Under the pieces are notes generated by a model that was not told where the DNA came from, searched no databases, and saw only the letters and a program-made list of their open reading frames with translations. This document shows, in pieces, positions 1 to 8,475 of a DNA stretch of 61,851 nucleotides. Positions within the stretch are counted from its first letter, which is position 1. Each line of letters starts with the position of its first letter. The DNA comes from Sedimentisphaerales bacterium. Its GTDB lineage: Bacteria > Planctomycetota > Phycisphaerae > Sedimentisphaerales > Anaerobacaceae. A program made the position numbers and the translations under genes. The stretch is taken from contig JAFGDN010000044.1 of NCBI GenBank assembly GCA_016932095.1, positions 1 to 61,851 of the forward strand, read 5' to 3'.

Positions 1-1
1 A

Positions 2-61
2 CTGATTGCCAACCGCGTAAAAGGTGAATATAACCGTCAATTAAAGGCATTGGCAGCATAA
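2..61 (+). CDS. 3' end of an unidentified protein (cut by window start)
   Basis: An open frame runs in from the window edge and ends at TAA 59-61, giving a 19-residue basic C-terminal tail (ends KALAA). No family can be recognised from so little sequence. It could be a transposase or any other protein end. The call rests only on an open frame reaching the edge and ending before the next promoter at 241-268, so it could also be chance. Confidence 0.3.
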   Translation: MIANRVKGEYNRQLKALAA

Positions 62-240
62 ACTATGTTTTCAAACTGGACAGGCTCCGTTCTATTATGT
101 GGTATTATAATCAGCGGGCAACGTCATTAACACAGTAGTTCAAATTATCCGAAGAGAAGTGACACAGGACAATAAATAAGTTCAAAATGCTGCGTGATGT
201 TCCGCCAGTGCATTATTTTTCGATTAAACTAAAAAATATA

Positions 241-268
241 TTGACGAGCATTGTTTTTACTCTATAAT
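241..268 (+). promoter_or_regulatory. sigma70-like promoter of the Pro/Gln repeat protein
   Basis: TTGACG at 241-246, a 16-bp spacer and a perfect TATAAT at 263-268. Transcription would start near 275, leaving a leader of about 65 nt before the ATG at 342. Confidence 0.65.
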
Positions 269-341
269 GACAAATGTACTCCTATATACAGGGGTAATAT
301 TGAGAAATAGTTTTTTTTATTTGCGAAAGGAGATTGACTGT

Positions 342-491
342 ATGAATGGCGAACAAAAACCTCAGGTACCGGAACAACCACAACAGGCACCACCTGAAAA
401 ACCGCAACAGGCCCCGCCGCAACAACCGCAGCAGGCCCCGCCGCAACAACCGCAACAAGCCCCGCCGGAAAAGCCGGCAGGACCCAAATAG
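342..491 (+). CDS. small Pro/Gln-rich tandem-repeat protein, 49 aa
   Basis: The ATG at 342 follows a good ribosome site (GAAAGGAG, 325-332). The 49-aa product is almost entirely Pro, Gln and Ala, built from an 8-residue unit of the type PQQAPPQQ or PQQAPPEK repeated about four times; the DNA shows the matching 24-bp tandem repeat. There is no signal peptide, membrane segment or cysteine. A strong promoter precedes it and a hairpin terminator follows at 511-544, so it appears to be a single-gene transcription unit. A similar polyproline style occurs in linker or surface-binding segments, but no function can be assigned. The tandem DNA repeat could vary in copy number between strains. The signals around it, more than its composition, support it as a gene. 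Confidence 0.6.
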   Translation: MNGEQKPQVPEQPQQAPPEKPQQAPPQQPQQAPPQQPQQAPPEKPAGPK

Positions 492-510
492 GATTAGTTT
501 TTATTTGAGG

Positions 511-544
511 AGGGAGTTGGACGGGCGGTCTGACTCCCTTCTTT
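511..544 (+). terminator. hairpin terminator after the Pro/Gln repeat protein
   Basis: AGGGAGT (511-517) pairs perfectly with ACTCCCT (533-539) around a 15-nt loop and is followed by TCTTT. It lies 20 bp after the stop codon. The T-run is short. Confidence 0.5.
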
Positions 545-876
545 AGCTGATTTCTCATGGAATTCGTAATAATTCTAATGTGCGTTAACCTTGTGTGGCA
601 CACTTGTCCTTTCCAATAGTTGCATCAGGATGCTCGCTGGTTTCGAGAAACTATGCTCAGGCCGGCCTCGCCTTTTTAATGACAGATTAGCTTGGCGCAG
701 TCAAAGGCAGCAGCCGTATACCAAATCCTAAATCCGAAATTGTTCGACAAACTCCCCTTTTCGAGAAAACTCAAAGACACAGGAATTTCTTCATAATATT
801 TCAGTAATTGAAAAGTCGGAAGGGAAAAGGTAAGCTGGCAGGGAAATTATTCGATGGGGCCGGCTTGGAAACGAAA
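545..876. other. gene-free stretch upstream of the fucosidase gene
   Basis: No convincing gene, RNA or strong promoter seen. There is a weak AGGC/GCCT hairpin with a T-run near 660-677 and low-complexity AT-rich sequence around 720-740. An in-frame extension of the fucosidase frame from a TTG at 808 is open but carries no ribosome site and would sit upstream of a clear lipoprotein signal. Confidence 0.5.
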
Positions 877-2397
877 ATGAGAAGGTTGATGATTTGCCTG
901 ATACTGACGACGGGGTTGGCGGGGAGTTGTGACCGTGAGTCGGTAAACGTTGAGAGAAAACAGGTTTTTACGGCGGACTGGGAATCGCTGAAGAAGCGGA
1001 ACCCTTCGCCGGAGTGGTTTCGGGACGCGAAATTCGGGATATATTTTCACTGGGGCGTTTACAGCGTGCCGGCGTTTGCGAATGAATGGTATCCGCGGAA
1101 TATGTATGATATAAAATCGGCGGAGTACAGGCATCACGTCAGGATGTACGGCGAGCCGAATGTGTTCGGCTATCCGGATTTTGTGCCGATGTTTAAGGCG
1201 GAAAAATTTGACGCCAATAAATGGGCGGATTTGTTTGTAAAGGCGGGGGCGAGGTTCGCGGGGCCGGTGGCAGAGCATCACGACGGGTTTTCAATGTGGG
1301 CAAGCTCAGTGAACCCCTGGAACGCCAAAGATATGGGGCCGAGGCGGGATTTGGTCGGCGAGCTTGAAAAGGCCATACGAAAACGGGGGATGAGATTTGT
1401 TACGACGTTCCATCACGAGCGGAATGGGCTTTATGAGATTGAAAAGAAGGGGGGTAACAAGCGATGGACAGGGCATTACGAGTATGTGAAGAAGAATTTT
1501 CCCGAATTGCTGGAGGACCCGAACCGGGCGATTATGTATGGCTATATGCCGGCGAAGGAGTTTTTCCAGACGTGGGAGGATAAACTCATCGAGGTGATTG
1601 ATAAATATCACCCGGATTTGATGTATTTCGATTCCTGGCTGGATGAAATACCCGGAACGTATAAAAAAGAGTATTTGGCGCATTATTTCAATGACGCGGT
1701 TAAGCTGGGCAAGGATGTCGTGGTTACATATAAGCAGGATGATTTGCCGAGGGATGTCGGCATTGAGGATTTCGAGAAGGGCAGGGCGGACAAGCTGACT
1801 GATTTTGTCTGGCTGACCGACGATACGATAAGCCGGGGGTCGTGGTGCTATACGCAGGATTTGGGGATAAAAAAGGCGATGGAAATTGTGAGGACGCTTG
1901 CGGATATCGTCAGCAAGAACGGTCAAATGATGCTGAATATATCGCCTATGGCGGATGGGACCATACCGGAAAATCAAAAGCAGGTCCTGCTGGAAATAGG
2001 GGAGTGGATGAGGAAATATGGAGAAGCAATTTACGGGACGAGGCCGTTTGTGGATTACGGTGAAGGGCCGACGAAAATGGCAAAGGGGGGGCAGTTTGCG
2101 AAAATGAAGGGGGGTTACGGGCCAAAGGACATACGCTATACGCGGAAGGGAAAAACGGTTTACGCGATAGTGCTGGGCTGGCCGGGGGAAAATACGGAGG
2201 TTGCGTTCACGATATTCGGCAGGGAGGGCAAGGCAGGCAATATAGGGATAAGAAGCGTTTCGATGTTAGGAACTAAAGAGAAGATTAAATGGACGCAAAC
2301 CGAGGCGGGTATGATATTAACGACGCCTTCGAAGAAGGTTGATAACAAGGCGATTGTTTTCAAGCTGAAATGCGAGGGCAATAAGAAAGGATTTTAA
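877..2397 (+). CDS. GH29-family alpha-L-fucosidase-like lipoprotein
   Basis: Predicted exported glycoside hydrolase of family GH29, which removes alpha-L-fucose from glycans by a retaining mechanism. The ATG at 877 begins a lipoprotein signal (MRRLMICL... with lipobox LAGSC), so this start is preferred over an in-frame TTG at 808. GH29 signatures follow: an early FGIYFHWGVYSVP block, AEHHDGFSMW, and HPDLMYFDSW, in which Asp252 is the expected nucleophile. A C-terminal beta-sandwich-like part begins near residue 400. Length (506 aa) is normal for the family. It is followed after 3 bp by a GH9 gene, so the two are probably cotranscribed and work together at the cell surface. The exact substrate cannot be read from the sequence. 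Confidence 0.88.
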   Translation: MRRLMICLILTTGLAGSCDRESVNVERKQVFTADWESLKKRNPSPEWFRDAKFGIYFHWGVYSVPAFANEWYPRNMYDIKSAEYRHHVRMYGEPNVFGYPDFVPMFKAEKFDANKWADLFVKAGARFAGPVAEHHDGFSMWASSVNPWNAKDMGPRRDLVGELEKAIRKRGMRFVTTFHHERNGLYEIEKKGGNKRWTGHYEYVKKNFPELLEDPNRAIMYGYMPAKEFFQTWEDKLIEVIDKYHPDLMYFDSWLDEIPGTYKKEYLAHYFNDAVKLGKDVVVTYKQDDLPRDVGIEDFEKGRADKLTDFVWLTDDTISRGSWCYTQDLGIKKAMEIVRTLADIVSKNGQMMLNISPMADGTIPENQKQVLLEIGEWMRKYGEAIYGTRPFVDYGEGPTKMAKGGQFAKMKGGYGPKDIRYTRKGKTVYAIVLGWPGENTEVAFTIFGREGKAGNIGIRSVSMLGTKEKIKWTQTEAGMILTTPSKKVDNKAIVFKLKCEGNKKGF

Positions 2398-2400
2398 GAA

Positions 2401-4881
2401 ATGATGAGAAAGATGTTTGTTTGCTCGATAGCGATTATGTTATGGGTTTGCGGCTGTGAACAGGGGCATAAGCACGGCGAAGGACTGAAACTCAATGCAA
2501 ACGAGTATTTTGAGACGCGAGGGCTGAACGTCCTGGCGTTCAGTGACTGGTATGATGTGAACTTTTTTGACGATTCCAAGCTCAGCGGGATAGAGATTAT
2601 TCATCACGAGGTCAGGACCGCTACTAACGGCGACGTCCGGCTCAACCCTACGCCTGAGCAATGGGACCCGATACCAAGAATGGTCAAACGAGTCGTAAAT
2701 AAGGAGGGAAACTATATTGAGGCGTATTTGTCTTATCCGGCAGAGGATTTCAATTACGTTGTGAAGACCGAGGCGAGAGGTGAAGGGGTGATTTTGAGCG
2801 TTGAGCTTGATAAGCCGCTGCCGGAGGGATTAGCGGGCAGGGCAGGGTTTAATCTTGAGTTTCTGCCGGCGGCTTATTTTGAGAAAGCATATTTGATTGA
2901 CGGAAAAAGCGGGGTATTTCCCTTATACCCGACTGGGCCGATGGAAATTGCAAATGACGGAGTAGTCGAGCCGAGGCCGATAGCAAGGGGCAAGACACTT
3001 GTCCTTGCGCCCGAAGACCCGCAACGACGAGTCACGATAGAAGCCAGAGAAGGTGAACTGATGCTTTTCGATGGGCGGAATAAGGCGCAGAACGGGTGGT
3101 TTGTTGTGCGGACGCTTATTCCACAGGGGAAAACAGGTAAGGTTGTCGAATGGTTTTTAACGGCCAATACGATTGCGGATTGGGTCAGGCCTGCGGTGAT
3201 TGGGCATTCGCAGGTGGGGTATCTGTCGAAACAGAAGAAGGCGGCGGTAATCGAACTGGATAAAAATGACAAGGCGCTTAAGTCGGCGAGGGTCCTTAAA
3301 GTTACGGAGAACGGCAGGTTTACAGAGGCGTATAAAGGAGAGGTTAAAGAATGGGGGAAATTCTTGAGATATAATTATTGCACGTTTGATTTTACGGCCG
3401 TTCAGGAGGCGGGTTTATACGTGATTGAATACGGGGGCGGGCGGACGAAGCCATTCAGAATTGCGGGTGATGTTTTCGAGAACTGCTGGCAGGCGACGTT
3501 AGACGTTTATTTTGCCGAGCAGATGGACCACATGTTTGTTAATGAAGCGTATCGGGTCTGGCACGGCAAGTGCCATCTCGACGATGCCCGCCAGGCCCCC
3601 GTCAATCACAAGCATTTCGATTTGTATGTGCAGGGGCCGACAACCGATTCACCTTATCAGCCGGGGGAGCATATTCCCGGCCTTAATATAGGCGGATGGT
3701 TCGATGCAGGAGATTTCGACATTCAAACCGGAACGCATAATCACGCTGTTTCGACGCTCGTCCAGATATGGGAGACATTCCGGCCGACAAGAGATGAAAC
3801 GCTCATCGACCAGAATAATCGATACGTCGATATTCACCATCCCGATGGTACACCTGATTTCTTACAGCAAATCGAGCACGGGACGCTGGCTTTAATCGCT
3901 CAGCAGAGAACGATAGGCCACGCCTGCCGTGGCATTGTTGACCCGATCCTTTCGCAATACACACATTTAGGCGACGGCTCAACCCAGACCGACAACCTAA
4001 TCTACAATCCTAAAATGCTACCCACTGAATCAAACTGTCTTGAAAGCGGCGTCCCCGACGACCGATGGATATTTACTACCAAGTCAACACCCCTGAATTA
4101 TGGCTCGGCAGCGGCGCTGGCAGCGGCAAGCAGAGCGTTACGCGGGTATAATGATGCTTTAGCGGACGAGTGTATCGCTACGGCGAAAAAAATCTGGGAC
4201 GAGGAGCACAGCCATGAGCCGAATGTGCCCCATGCTTTCGACAGTTTCGGGAGATTAGAAGGCGAGGAGCTTAACGCGGCTCTGGAGCTTTTGATTTCCA
4301 CAAAAAACGCTAAATACGCCAAGCGGATAAACGAGATGATGCCAGCAATTGAGAGGCAGTTTAATCGTTTGGCGGCGCTGGCTGTGCGGGCAAAGCCGTA
4401 TATGGACGCCTCATATTCGCAAAAATTAGAGGCGCTTGTCCGGAAGTATAAAACCGACATCGATAAATTTAACGAACAGAATCCGTTCGGCGTCCCGATT
4501 TCGACGGGCGGCTGGGCGGGCAGCGGCTGGGTTACTTATTTCGGCATTAACAGTTACATTCTGCACAAGGCGTATCCTGATATTATTTCTTCCGAATATA
4601 CGTTGCGTGCTCTTGATTATATTTATGGCTGTCATCCCGGCTCGGATATTTCATTCGTGTCGGCGGTAGGGACTCACTCAAAAAAAATCGGCTACGGCAA
4701 CAACCGGGCTGATTTTACGTTTATCGCAGGCGGCGTCGTTCCTGGAGTTCTGGTGGTTAAGCCGGATTTCCCCGAGAACAAGGAGGACTGGCCGTTTTTG
4801 TGGGCGGAAAACGAATACACTATAGGCAACGCCGCCGCTTATATCTTTCTCGCCAACGCCGCCGATGATTTGGCCAGGTAG
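2401..4881 (+). CDS. GH9-family glycoside hydrolase lipoprotein with N-terminal Ig-like domain
   Basis: Exported 826-aa enzyme. A lipoprotein signal ends at VCGC. A first domain of about 250 residues has no clear assignment. A cellulase N-terminal Ig-like domain follows (about 265-360, from VGYLSKQKKAAV to KPFRIAG), then a GH9 (alpha/alpha)6 catalytic domain. Its DAGDFD motif (residues 435-440) carries the catalytic base, and NEYTIGNAAAY near the C-terminus carries the acid Glu805. GH9 enzymes are inverting beta-glycanases or exo-glycosidases; the specificity here is unknown. The gene begins 3 bp after the GH29 stop, with AAAGGA inside the upstream end as ribosome site; ATG 2401 and ATG 2404 are both possible. 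The pairing suggests degradation of a fucosylated or plant/algal polysaccharide. Confidence 0.87.
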   Translation: MMRKMFVCSIAIMLWVCGCEQGHKHGEGLKLNANEYFETRGLNVLAFSDWYDVNFFDDSKLSGIEIIHHEVRTATNGDVRLNPTPEQWDPIPRMVKRVVNKEGNYIEAYLSYPAEDFNYVVKTEARGEGVILSVELDKPLPEGLAGRAGFNLEFLPAAYFEKAYLIDGKSGVFPLYPTGPMEIANDGVVEPRPIARGKTLVLAPEDPQRRVTIEAREGELMLFDGRNKAQNGWFVVRTLIPQGKTGKVVEWFLTANTIADWVRPAVIGHSQVGYLSKQKKAAVIELDKNDKALKSARVLKVTENGRFTEAYKGEVKEWGKFLRYNYCTFDFTAVQEAGLYVIEYGGGRTKPFRIAGDVFENCWQATLDVYFAEQMDHMFVNEAYRVWHGKCHLDDARQAPVNHKHFDLYVQGPTTDSPYQPGEHIPGLNIGGWFDAGDFDIQTGTHNHAVSTLVQIWETFRPTRDETLIDQNNRYVDIHHPDGTPDFLQQIEHGTLALIAQQRTIGHACRGIVDPILSQYTHLGDGSTQTDNLIYNPKMLPTESNCLESGVPDDRWIFTTKSTPLNYGSAAALAAASRALRGYNDALADECIATAKKIWDEEHSHEPNVPHAFDSFGRLEGEELNAALELLISTKNAKYAKRINEMMPAIERQFNRLAALAVRAKPYMDASYSQKLEALVRKYKTDIDKFNEQNPFGVPISTGGWAGSGWVTYFGINSYILHKAYPDIISSEYTLRALDYIYGCHPGSDISFVSAVGTHSKKIGYGNNRADFTFIAGGVVPGVLVVKPDFPENKEDWPFLWAENEYTIGNAAAYIFLANAADDLAR

Positions 4882-4893
4882 TCCCCAGACCCC

Positions 4894-4926
4894 AGACACA
4901 AGACCGCAGACCCAGGTCTTGTGTCT
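4894..4926. terminator. perfect 12-bp hairpin between convergent genes
   Basis: AGACACAAGACC (4894-4905) pairs perfectly with GGTCTTGTGTCT (4915-4926), loop 9 nt. It sits between the GH9 stop and the stop of the opposed propeller gene, so it can act on both strands. The sequence just before it repeats the word CAGAC, like the other word-built hairpins of this window. No strong T-run follows. Confidence 0.55.
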
Positions 4927-4938
4927 TGCATCCCTTTA

Positions 4939-6486
4939 CTACTCGCGTTCATTATGCCGGGGGTGTAACTTTTCACTGCCGGCAACGGGAGTGGCGGTGG
5001 TGTAGGGAATATCAATTTTGATGCCCTCGACAGAGCGGACTACCCGGCCAATCGCCTTATAGTCAACCCTGACCGGGCCGGTAATCAGTTCGGGGACGCT
5101 GTAAGTTTCGAGAAACGAGTCGTAAAACTCGGGGTCTTTTTGAGGCATTATAAAAGGTTTATGGACGTTACCCTGCTCATCCACGAAGCTTATGTATGTT
5201 CTGGTAAACAGACCGCCTCTTCGTTTACTGCTGAACGCAATCCAGCGGCTGTTGCTCGACCAACTGTGCCAGGATTCGGAATATTCGCTGTTGATAGCGA
5301 GCTTGCGGTAATCGCCTGTCTTGAGGTCCATCAGATAAAGGTCGCTTGAGGGCTGATAGACGGGGAAACAACCATAGTTACACATACAGAAAAGAAGAAA
5401 TCTGCCATCCGGAGACACGCGGGGCTCGAGAATACTCAAACCGGTCTTATCAGCCGAGAGAACTGTTTCCGGCTGGCCCCACTGGTCGGTTTCAACGTCG
5501 TAACTAATGCGTCTCAACACATATTTAACCTGTTCGTAGTGTTCAGGAGGCAATTTGTTGCGGTCTTGCCATGGTATTGGTGCGCTGCAAAAGTAGAGGT
5601 ATTTGCCGTCCGGCGTCCAGGCAGGATACGTTTCAAGGCGATTTTTTTCAGATACATTCGGAGCCGTTTTTATCGTCTTGCTGCTGAGATTATAATAAGC
5701 TATAGTGCTGTCGAGATCGACGACGTCGCGAATTTCCATTCCTGTGCTGTGAAAAAACTGCCTTACCTTGATAAATGCATAGGCGATAAGGCGTCCGCTG
5801 GGATGCAAGGCAGTATAGCCGAAAATTGAATCGATTTTCTCAATGCTGCCGTTGCGGACACATATAGCAGAACCGCCGTATTTGCTGCTGCGAATACCTA
5901 TCAACATGGTTTCAGGATTATTTCCTGCGAAGCTGTGGCAATTAACACAATCATTGGCGAATGTTTTACCATGAACTATCAGGGACTCGCTGAAATTTTC
6001 AAGATTTCGCTGATAAATTCCGATTTGTCCCCAAACAGAGCATACCGGCTCGATACGGCGGTAAGCAATGAAGCTGTCGATATTTTCTTCTGCTATATAA
6101 TTTTCAATTAACCTGTATTTTTTCCACTGTCCGTTGTTTATATAGATTTCAAAAAACAGCTTTTCGCCGCGATTTGCCTCCAGCAGGGTCTTCCATTTAC
6201 GAAGAGGAATGATAATTTTGTTTCTATTGCCTGGGATATTAATCGGTTTGCCGTTTACAGAATGTATTTTAACAAAATACTCCCGGCCGGGTTCGAGAAC
6301 AACAAAATTCAAAGGAGCGATATTAAGCGGGATGGTAATACCGGTGTAATCCGGCTTAATCGCGATATCCTTGTCAACGGTTACAAATTCTTTCGGCTCA
6401 GATACTTTTGGCAATAAAATAACGGATATTGCGCATATCAAGCCAATGAGACCAAGAATCAATAAATAACCATTACGTTTTTTCAT
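4939..6486 (-). CDS. membrane-anchored c-type haem-motif protein with PD40/TolB-like propeller
   Basis: An N-terminal membrane anchor (about residues 6-26) is followed by a beta-rich part, a single CVNCH haem-attachment motif (Cys180, Cys183, His184), and a C-terminal TolB-like beta-propeller with WTPDGKYLYF and VSPDGRFLLF blades (PD40 repeats). Proteins of this build are predicted to face the periplasm. The haem motif suggests covalent c-type cytochrome maturation, but the axial ligand and electron partner cannot be seen. ATG 6486 is chosen; an in-frame TTG lies at 6495. Either start overlaps the end of the upstream DUF6057-type gene, so the two are almost certainly cotranscribed. The function of this pair is unknown to me. 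Confidence 0.75.
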   Translation of the reverse strand: MKKRNGYLLILGLIGLICAISVILLPKVSEPKEFVTVDKDIAIKPDYTGITIPLNIAPLNFVVLEPGREYFVKIHSVNGKPINIPGNRNKIIIPLRKWKTLLEANRGEKLFFEIYINNGQWKKYRLIENYIAEENIDSFIAYRRIEPVCSVWGQIGIYQRNLENFSESLIVHGKTFANDCVNCHSFAGNNPETMLIGIRSSKYGGSAICVRNGSIEKIDSIFGYTALHPSGRLIAYAFIKVRQFFHSTGMEIRDVVDLDSTIAYYNLSSKTIKTAPNVSEKNRLETYPAWTPDGKYLYFCSAPIPWQDRNKLPPEHYEQVKYVLRRISYDVETDQWGQPETVLSADKTGLSILEPRVSPDGRFLLFCMCNYGCFPVYQPSSDLYLMDLKTGDYRKLAINSEYSESWHSWSSNSRWIAFSSKRRGGLFTRTYISFVDEQGNVHKPFIMPQKDPEFYDSFLETYSVPELITGPVRVDYKAIGRVVRSVEGIKIDIPYTTATPVAGSEKLHPRHNERE

Positions 6487-8383
6487 TTGAGCCAAATATA
6501 TAATAGAAAAAATAAGTGGCGCCGAATTTCGGCGCTAACGGCGCTAATTTGCGTTTCAGAGTTTTCAAATTGCTATTATCCGGGTCATTTACGATTTCAC
6601 TAATTTGATTGAATTGATTAACTGTCTCAGTATTTATTTCCCGACCGCCTAAATCAATATCTTTTTGCATTACGCCTTTGTAAACCAAAATAGCTTCCTG
6701 ATAATGGCGAGGAATATTTTTATATCCCAAATCGTCAAGACGAGGAAGGTTTTCGACAAATTTATCAAGCTGACGTTCGAGAAGATAATGAGCCATGAGG
6801 TATTCGAATGCCATTTTATTGTTTTTATTTTTCCGCAGAAGCTCTTTAAGCCAGAGTTCCTCATCGAAACCGGAAAAGGCGAATTCATCTTCGACCATGA
6901 TTTCCCGTAATGATTGAATGCGCCGGTCACGCTCAAGCAGCGGGTCTTCTTCAATATTATGCAGCATATTAACCGCCTCTTTTGTGTATGCCGGATAACG
7001 GCTAAGCGCATTCAGATACATTTTGGCCGTCTCGATTTGTCCTTTAACCAGATTTATCTGCGCAAGCTGTTTAAGCATACAGGGGTTGCCATTCGACGGC
7101 GGAAGGAAGTTGTAAGCAATCGTTTCGGCCGCGTTTATCATCCCCAAATCAAGACACAACTCCGGCCGCTCTATATAGGAAATGTTTTTCTGCGGTTCCT
7201 TGTTGAAAACCAAATCATAATCCGATAGCGACTGAGGGAAAGCAAACATTTCTTCACCCAGCCGGCCCGTATAAAACAATGCTCGATTAACAGCATTGTT
7301 ACAAAATGGAAAATATTGCTTCAAAAAACCTTCTCGTGCGATTGTCAGCGCTTCAGGCCACATTCGCCTGCTTGTAAAAAAAATGACCTGCAGAGTTTTT
7401 TTGACCTGCCGGTCAAAAGAAAAAAGGACAGAAGGCACACCAATAATAGTTATAAGCGCCGCCTGAACCAGCCATCCGAGGGCTTCGGCTTTTTTTTCTT
7501 CCGAAACCAGCGATTTATTTTTCCGGCTCAAATTTTTTAAACTTGAATCCCTCATCTTTGGTATCAGCCGCCGGATTATATTAACTATTAAAACAGTTAC
7601 CGGGAAAAAGGCCAATAATGCAATGTCAATAAATCTCGACAATTTTTCCTGCTCGACGATTTGCAAAACCTGGACGTAATGTATTAGCGAAAGAAATGAA
7701 TCGCCCGCATCCAATCTGAAAAGAAATTCACCTGAAAGCCAGCACACAGCCGCTCCGGTTAAAAGAAAAGCCATGCTGACAGCCGGTTTTCGTCTTTCAA
7801 AAAGCTCAAACAAAGCTGCGATTATCACAAACGTCAGAACTGCGCTTCCCGCGATATAATAGAACGTCGCTGTTAATATCACAAACAAAGGTAACCTTAG
7901 CCAACCTATACGCCTGGAGGTCTTCTGATAGACCACTGAAACAAGAACAATAATCAAAAGAGCTGTGCCAGTAAATAACGGATTTTCGTATCGACCGCAT
8001 TTCATTAATATCAGAAATGCCGGCATATAACAAACAACCTGCAAAGGGTTTTCCGGTGAGATATTGAGCAGTGTTCCTGTAAAACGGTATAGCCCCCATG
8101 CAATCAGGATGATGAATAAGGAACCTAACAAGGGGAAAAAACACAATTGCGTGAGAAATGCCGCCAGATACTGGGCCGGCCCGCCGGGATAAGAAATACA
8201 ATCCAATAAAAATTCGGTGCCGGTTCTGAAATTGGGAGATTTGGAGCGCATTTGGAAAAAATAGTAAATAAGCTCCGTTTTTATTGCAAAAACTAAAAAA
8301 AGATAAGCTGCGCCGAAAAACAACACGCTGATACCGAGTAAACCATACCTGGGCCTGAATAGATTTTTAATTTGTCTGGGCAT
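6473..8383 (-). CDS. DUF6057-type multi-pass membrane protein
   Basis: 636-aa protein. The first half (about residues 15-310) holds around ten hydrophobic segments. The second half is soluble and helical, with short repeats resembling TPRs (for example LAQINLVKGQIETAKMYLN). The overall pattern and its placement next to a PD40/haem protein match the DUF6057 family as I recall it from Bacteroidetes-like genomes; this assignment comes from memory and was not searched. The gene is first in a two-gene unit with the haem-motif propeller gene, overlapping it by 14 nt. No enzymatic motif is visible. A role in assembly or sensing at the membrane is possible but unproven. Confidence 0.65.
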   Translation of the reverse strand: MPRQIKNLFRPRYGLLGISVLFFGAAYLFLVFAIKTELIYYFFQMRSKSPNFRTGTEFLLDCISYPGGPAQYLAAFLTQLCFFPLLGSLFIILIAWGLYRFTGTLLNISPENPLQVVCYMPAFLILMKCGRYENPLFTGTALLIIVLVSVVYQKTSRRIGWLRLPLFVILTATFYYIAGSAVLTFVIIAALFELFERRKPAVSMAFLLTGAAVCWLSGEFLFRLDAGDSFLSLIHYVQVLQIVEQEKLSRFIDIALLAFFPVTVLIVNIIRRLIPKMRDSSLKNLSRKNKSLVSEEKKAEALGWLVQAALITIIGVPSVLFSFDRQVKKTLQVIFFTSRRMWPEALTIAREGFLKQYFPFCNNAVNRALFYTGRLGEEMFAFPQSLSDYDLVFNKEPQKNISYIERPELCLDLGMINAAETIAYNFLPPSNGNPCMLKQLAQINLVKGQIETAKMYLNALSRYPAYTKEAVNMLHNIEEDPLLERDRRIQSLREIMVEDEFAFSGFDEELWLKELLRKNKNNKMAFEYLMAHYLLERQLDKFVENLPRLDDLGYKNIPRHYQEAILVYKGVMQKDIDLGGREINTETVNQFNQISEIVNDPDNSNLKTLKRKLAPLAPKFGATYFFYYIFGSNEKT

Positions 8384-8415
8384 CCGGTTACATTAAACAC
8401 TATAATACGTAAAAA

Positions 8416-8464
8416 TTCAACTCGTCTCGGCGCAGGCGCCGAGCCACAGCCGGGATGGGCTTAT
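8416..8464 (+). promoter_or_regulatory. hairpin-bearing upstream motif, copy A
   Basis: CTCGGCG (8426-8432) pairs perfectly with CGCCGAG (8437-8443) around CAGG, followed by CC-ac-AGCCGG and CTTAT shortly before the CE15 start codon at 8476. The same arrangement recurs at 36467-36508 before the STAS gene, with the stem kept by compensating changes. It could be a cis-regulatory RNA or a small dispersed repeat. Confidence 0.5.
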
Positions 8465-8475
8465 GATGATGATTT

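Noticed and set aside
346-546. Overlapping Arg/Asn-rich frame across the Pro/Gln repeat gene
   Set aside because: It is a frame-shifted reading of the same 24-bp repeat, has no ribosome site of its own and runs into the terminator.
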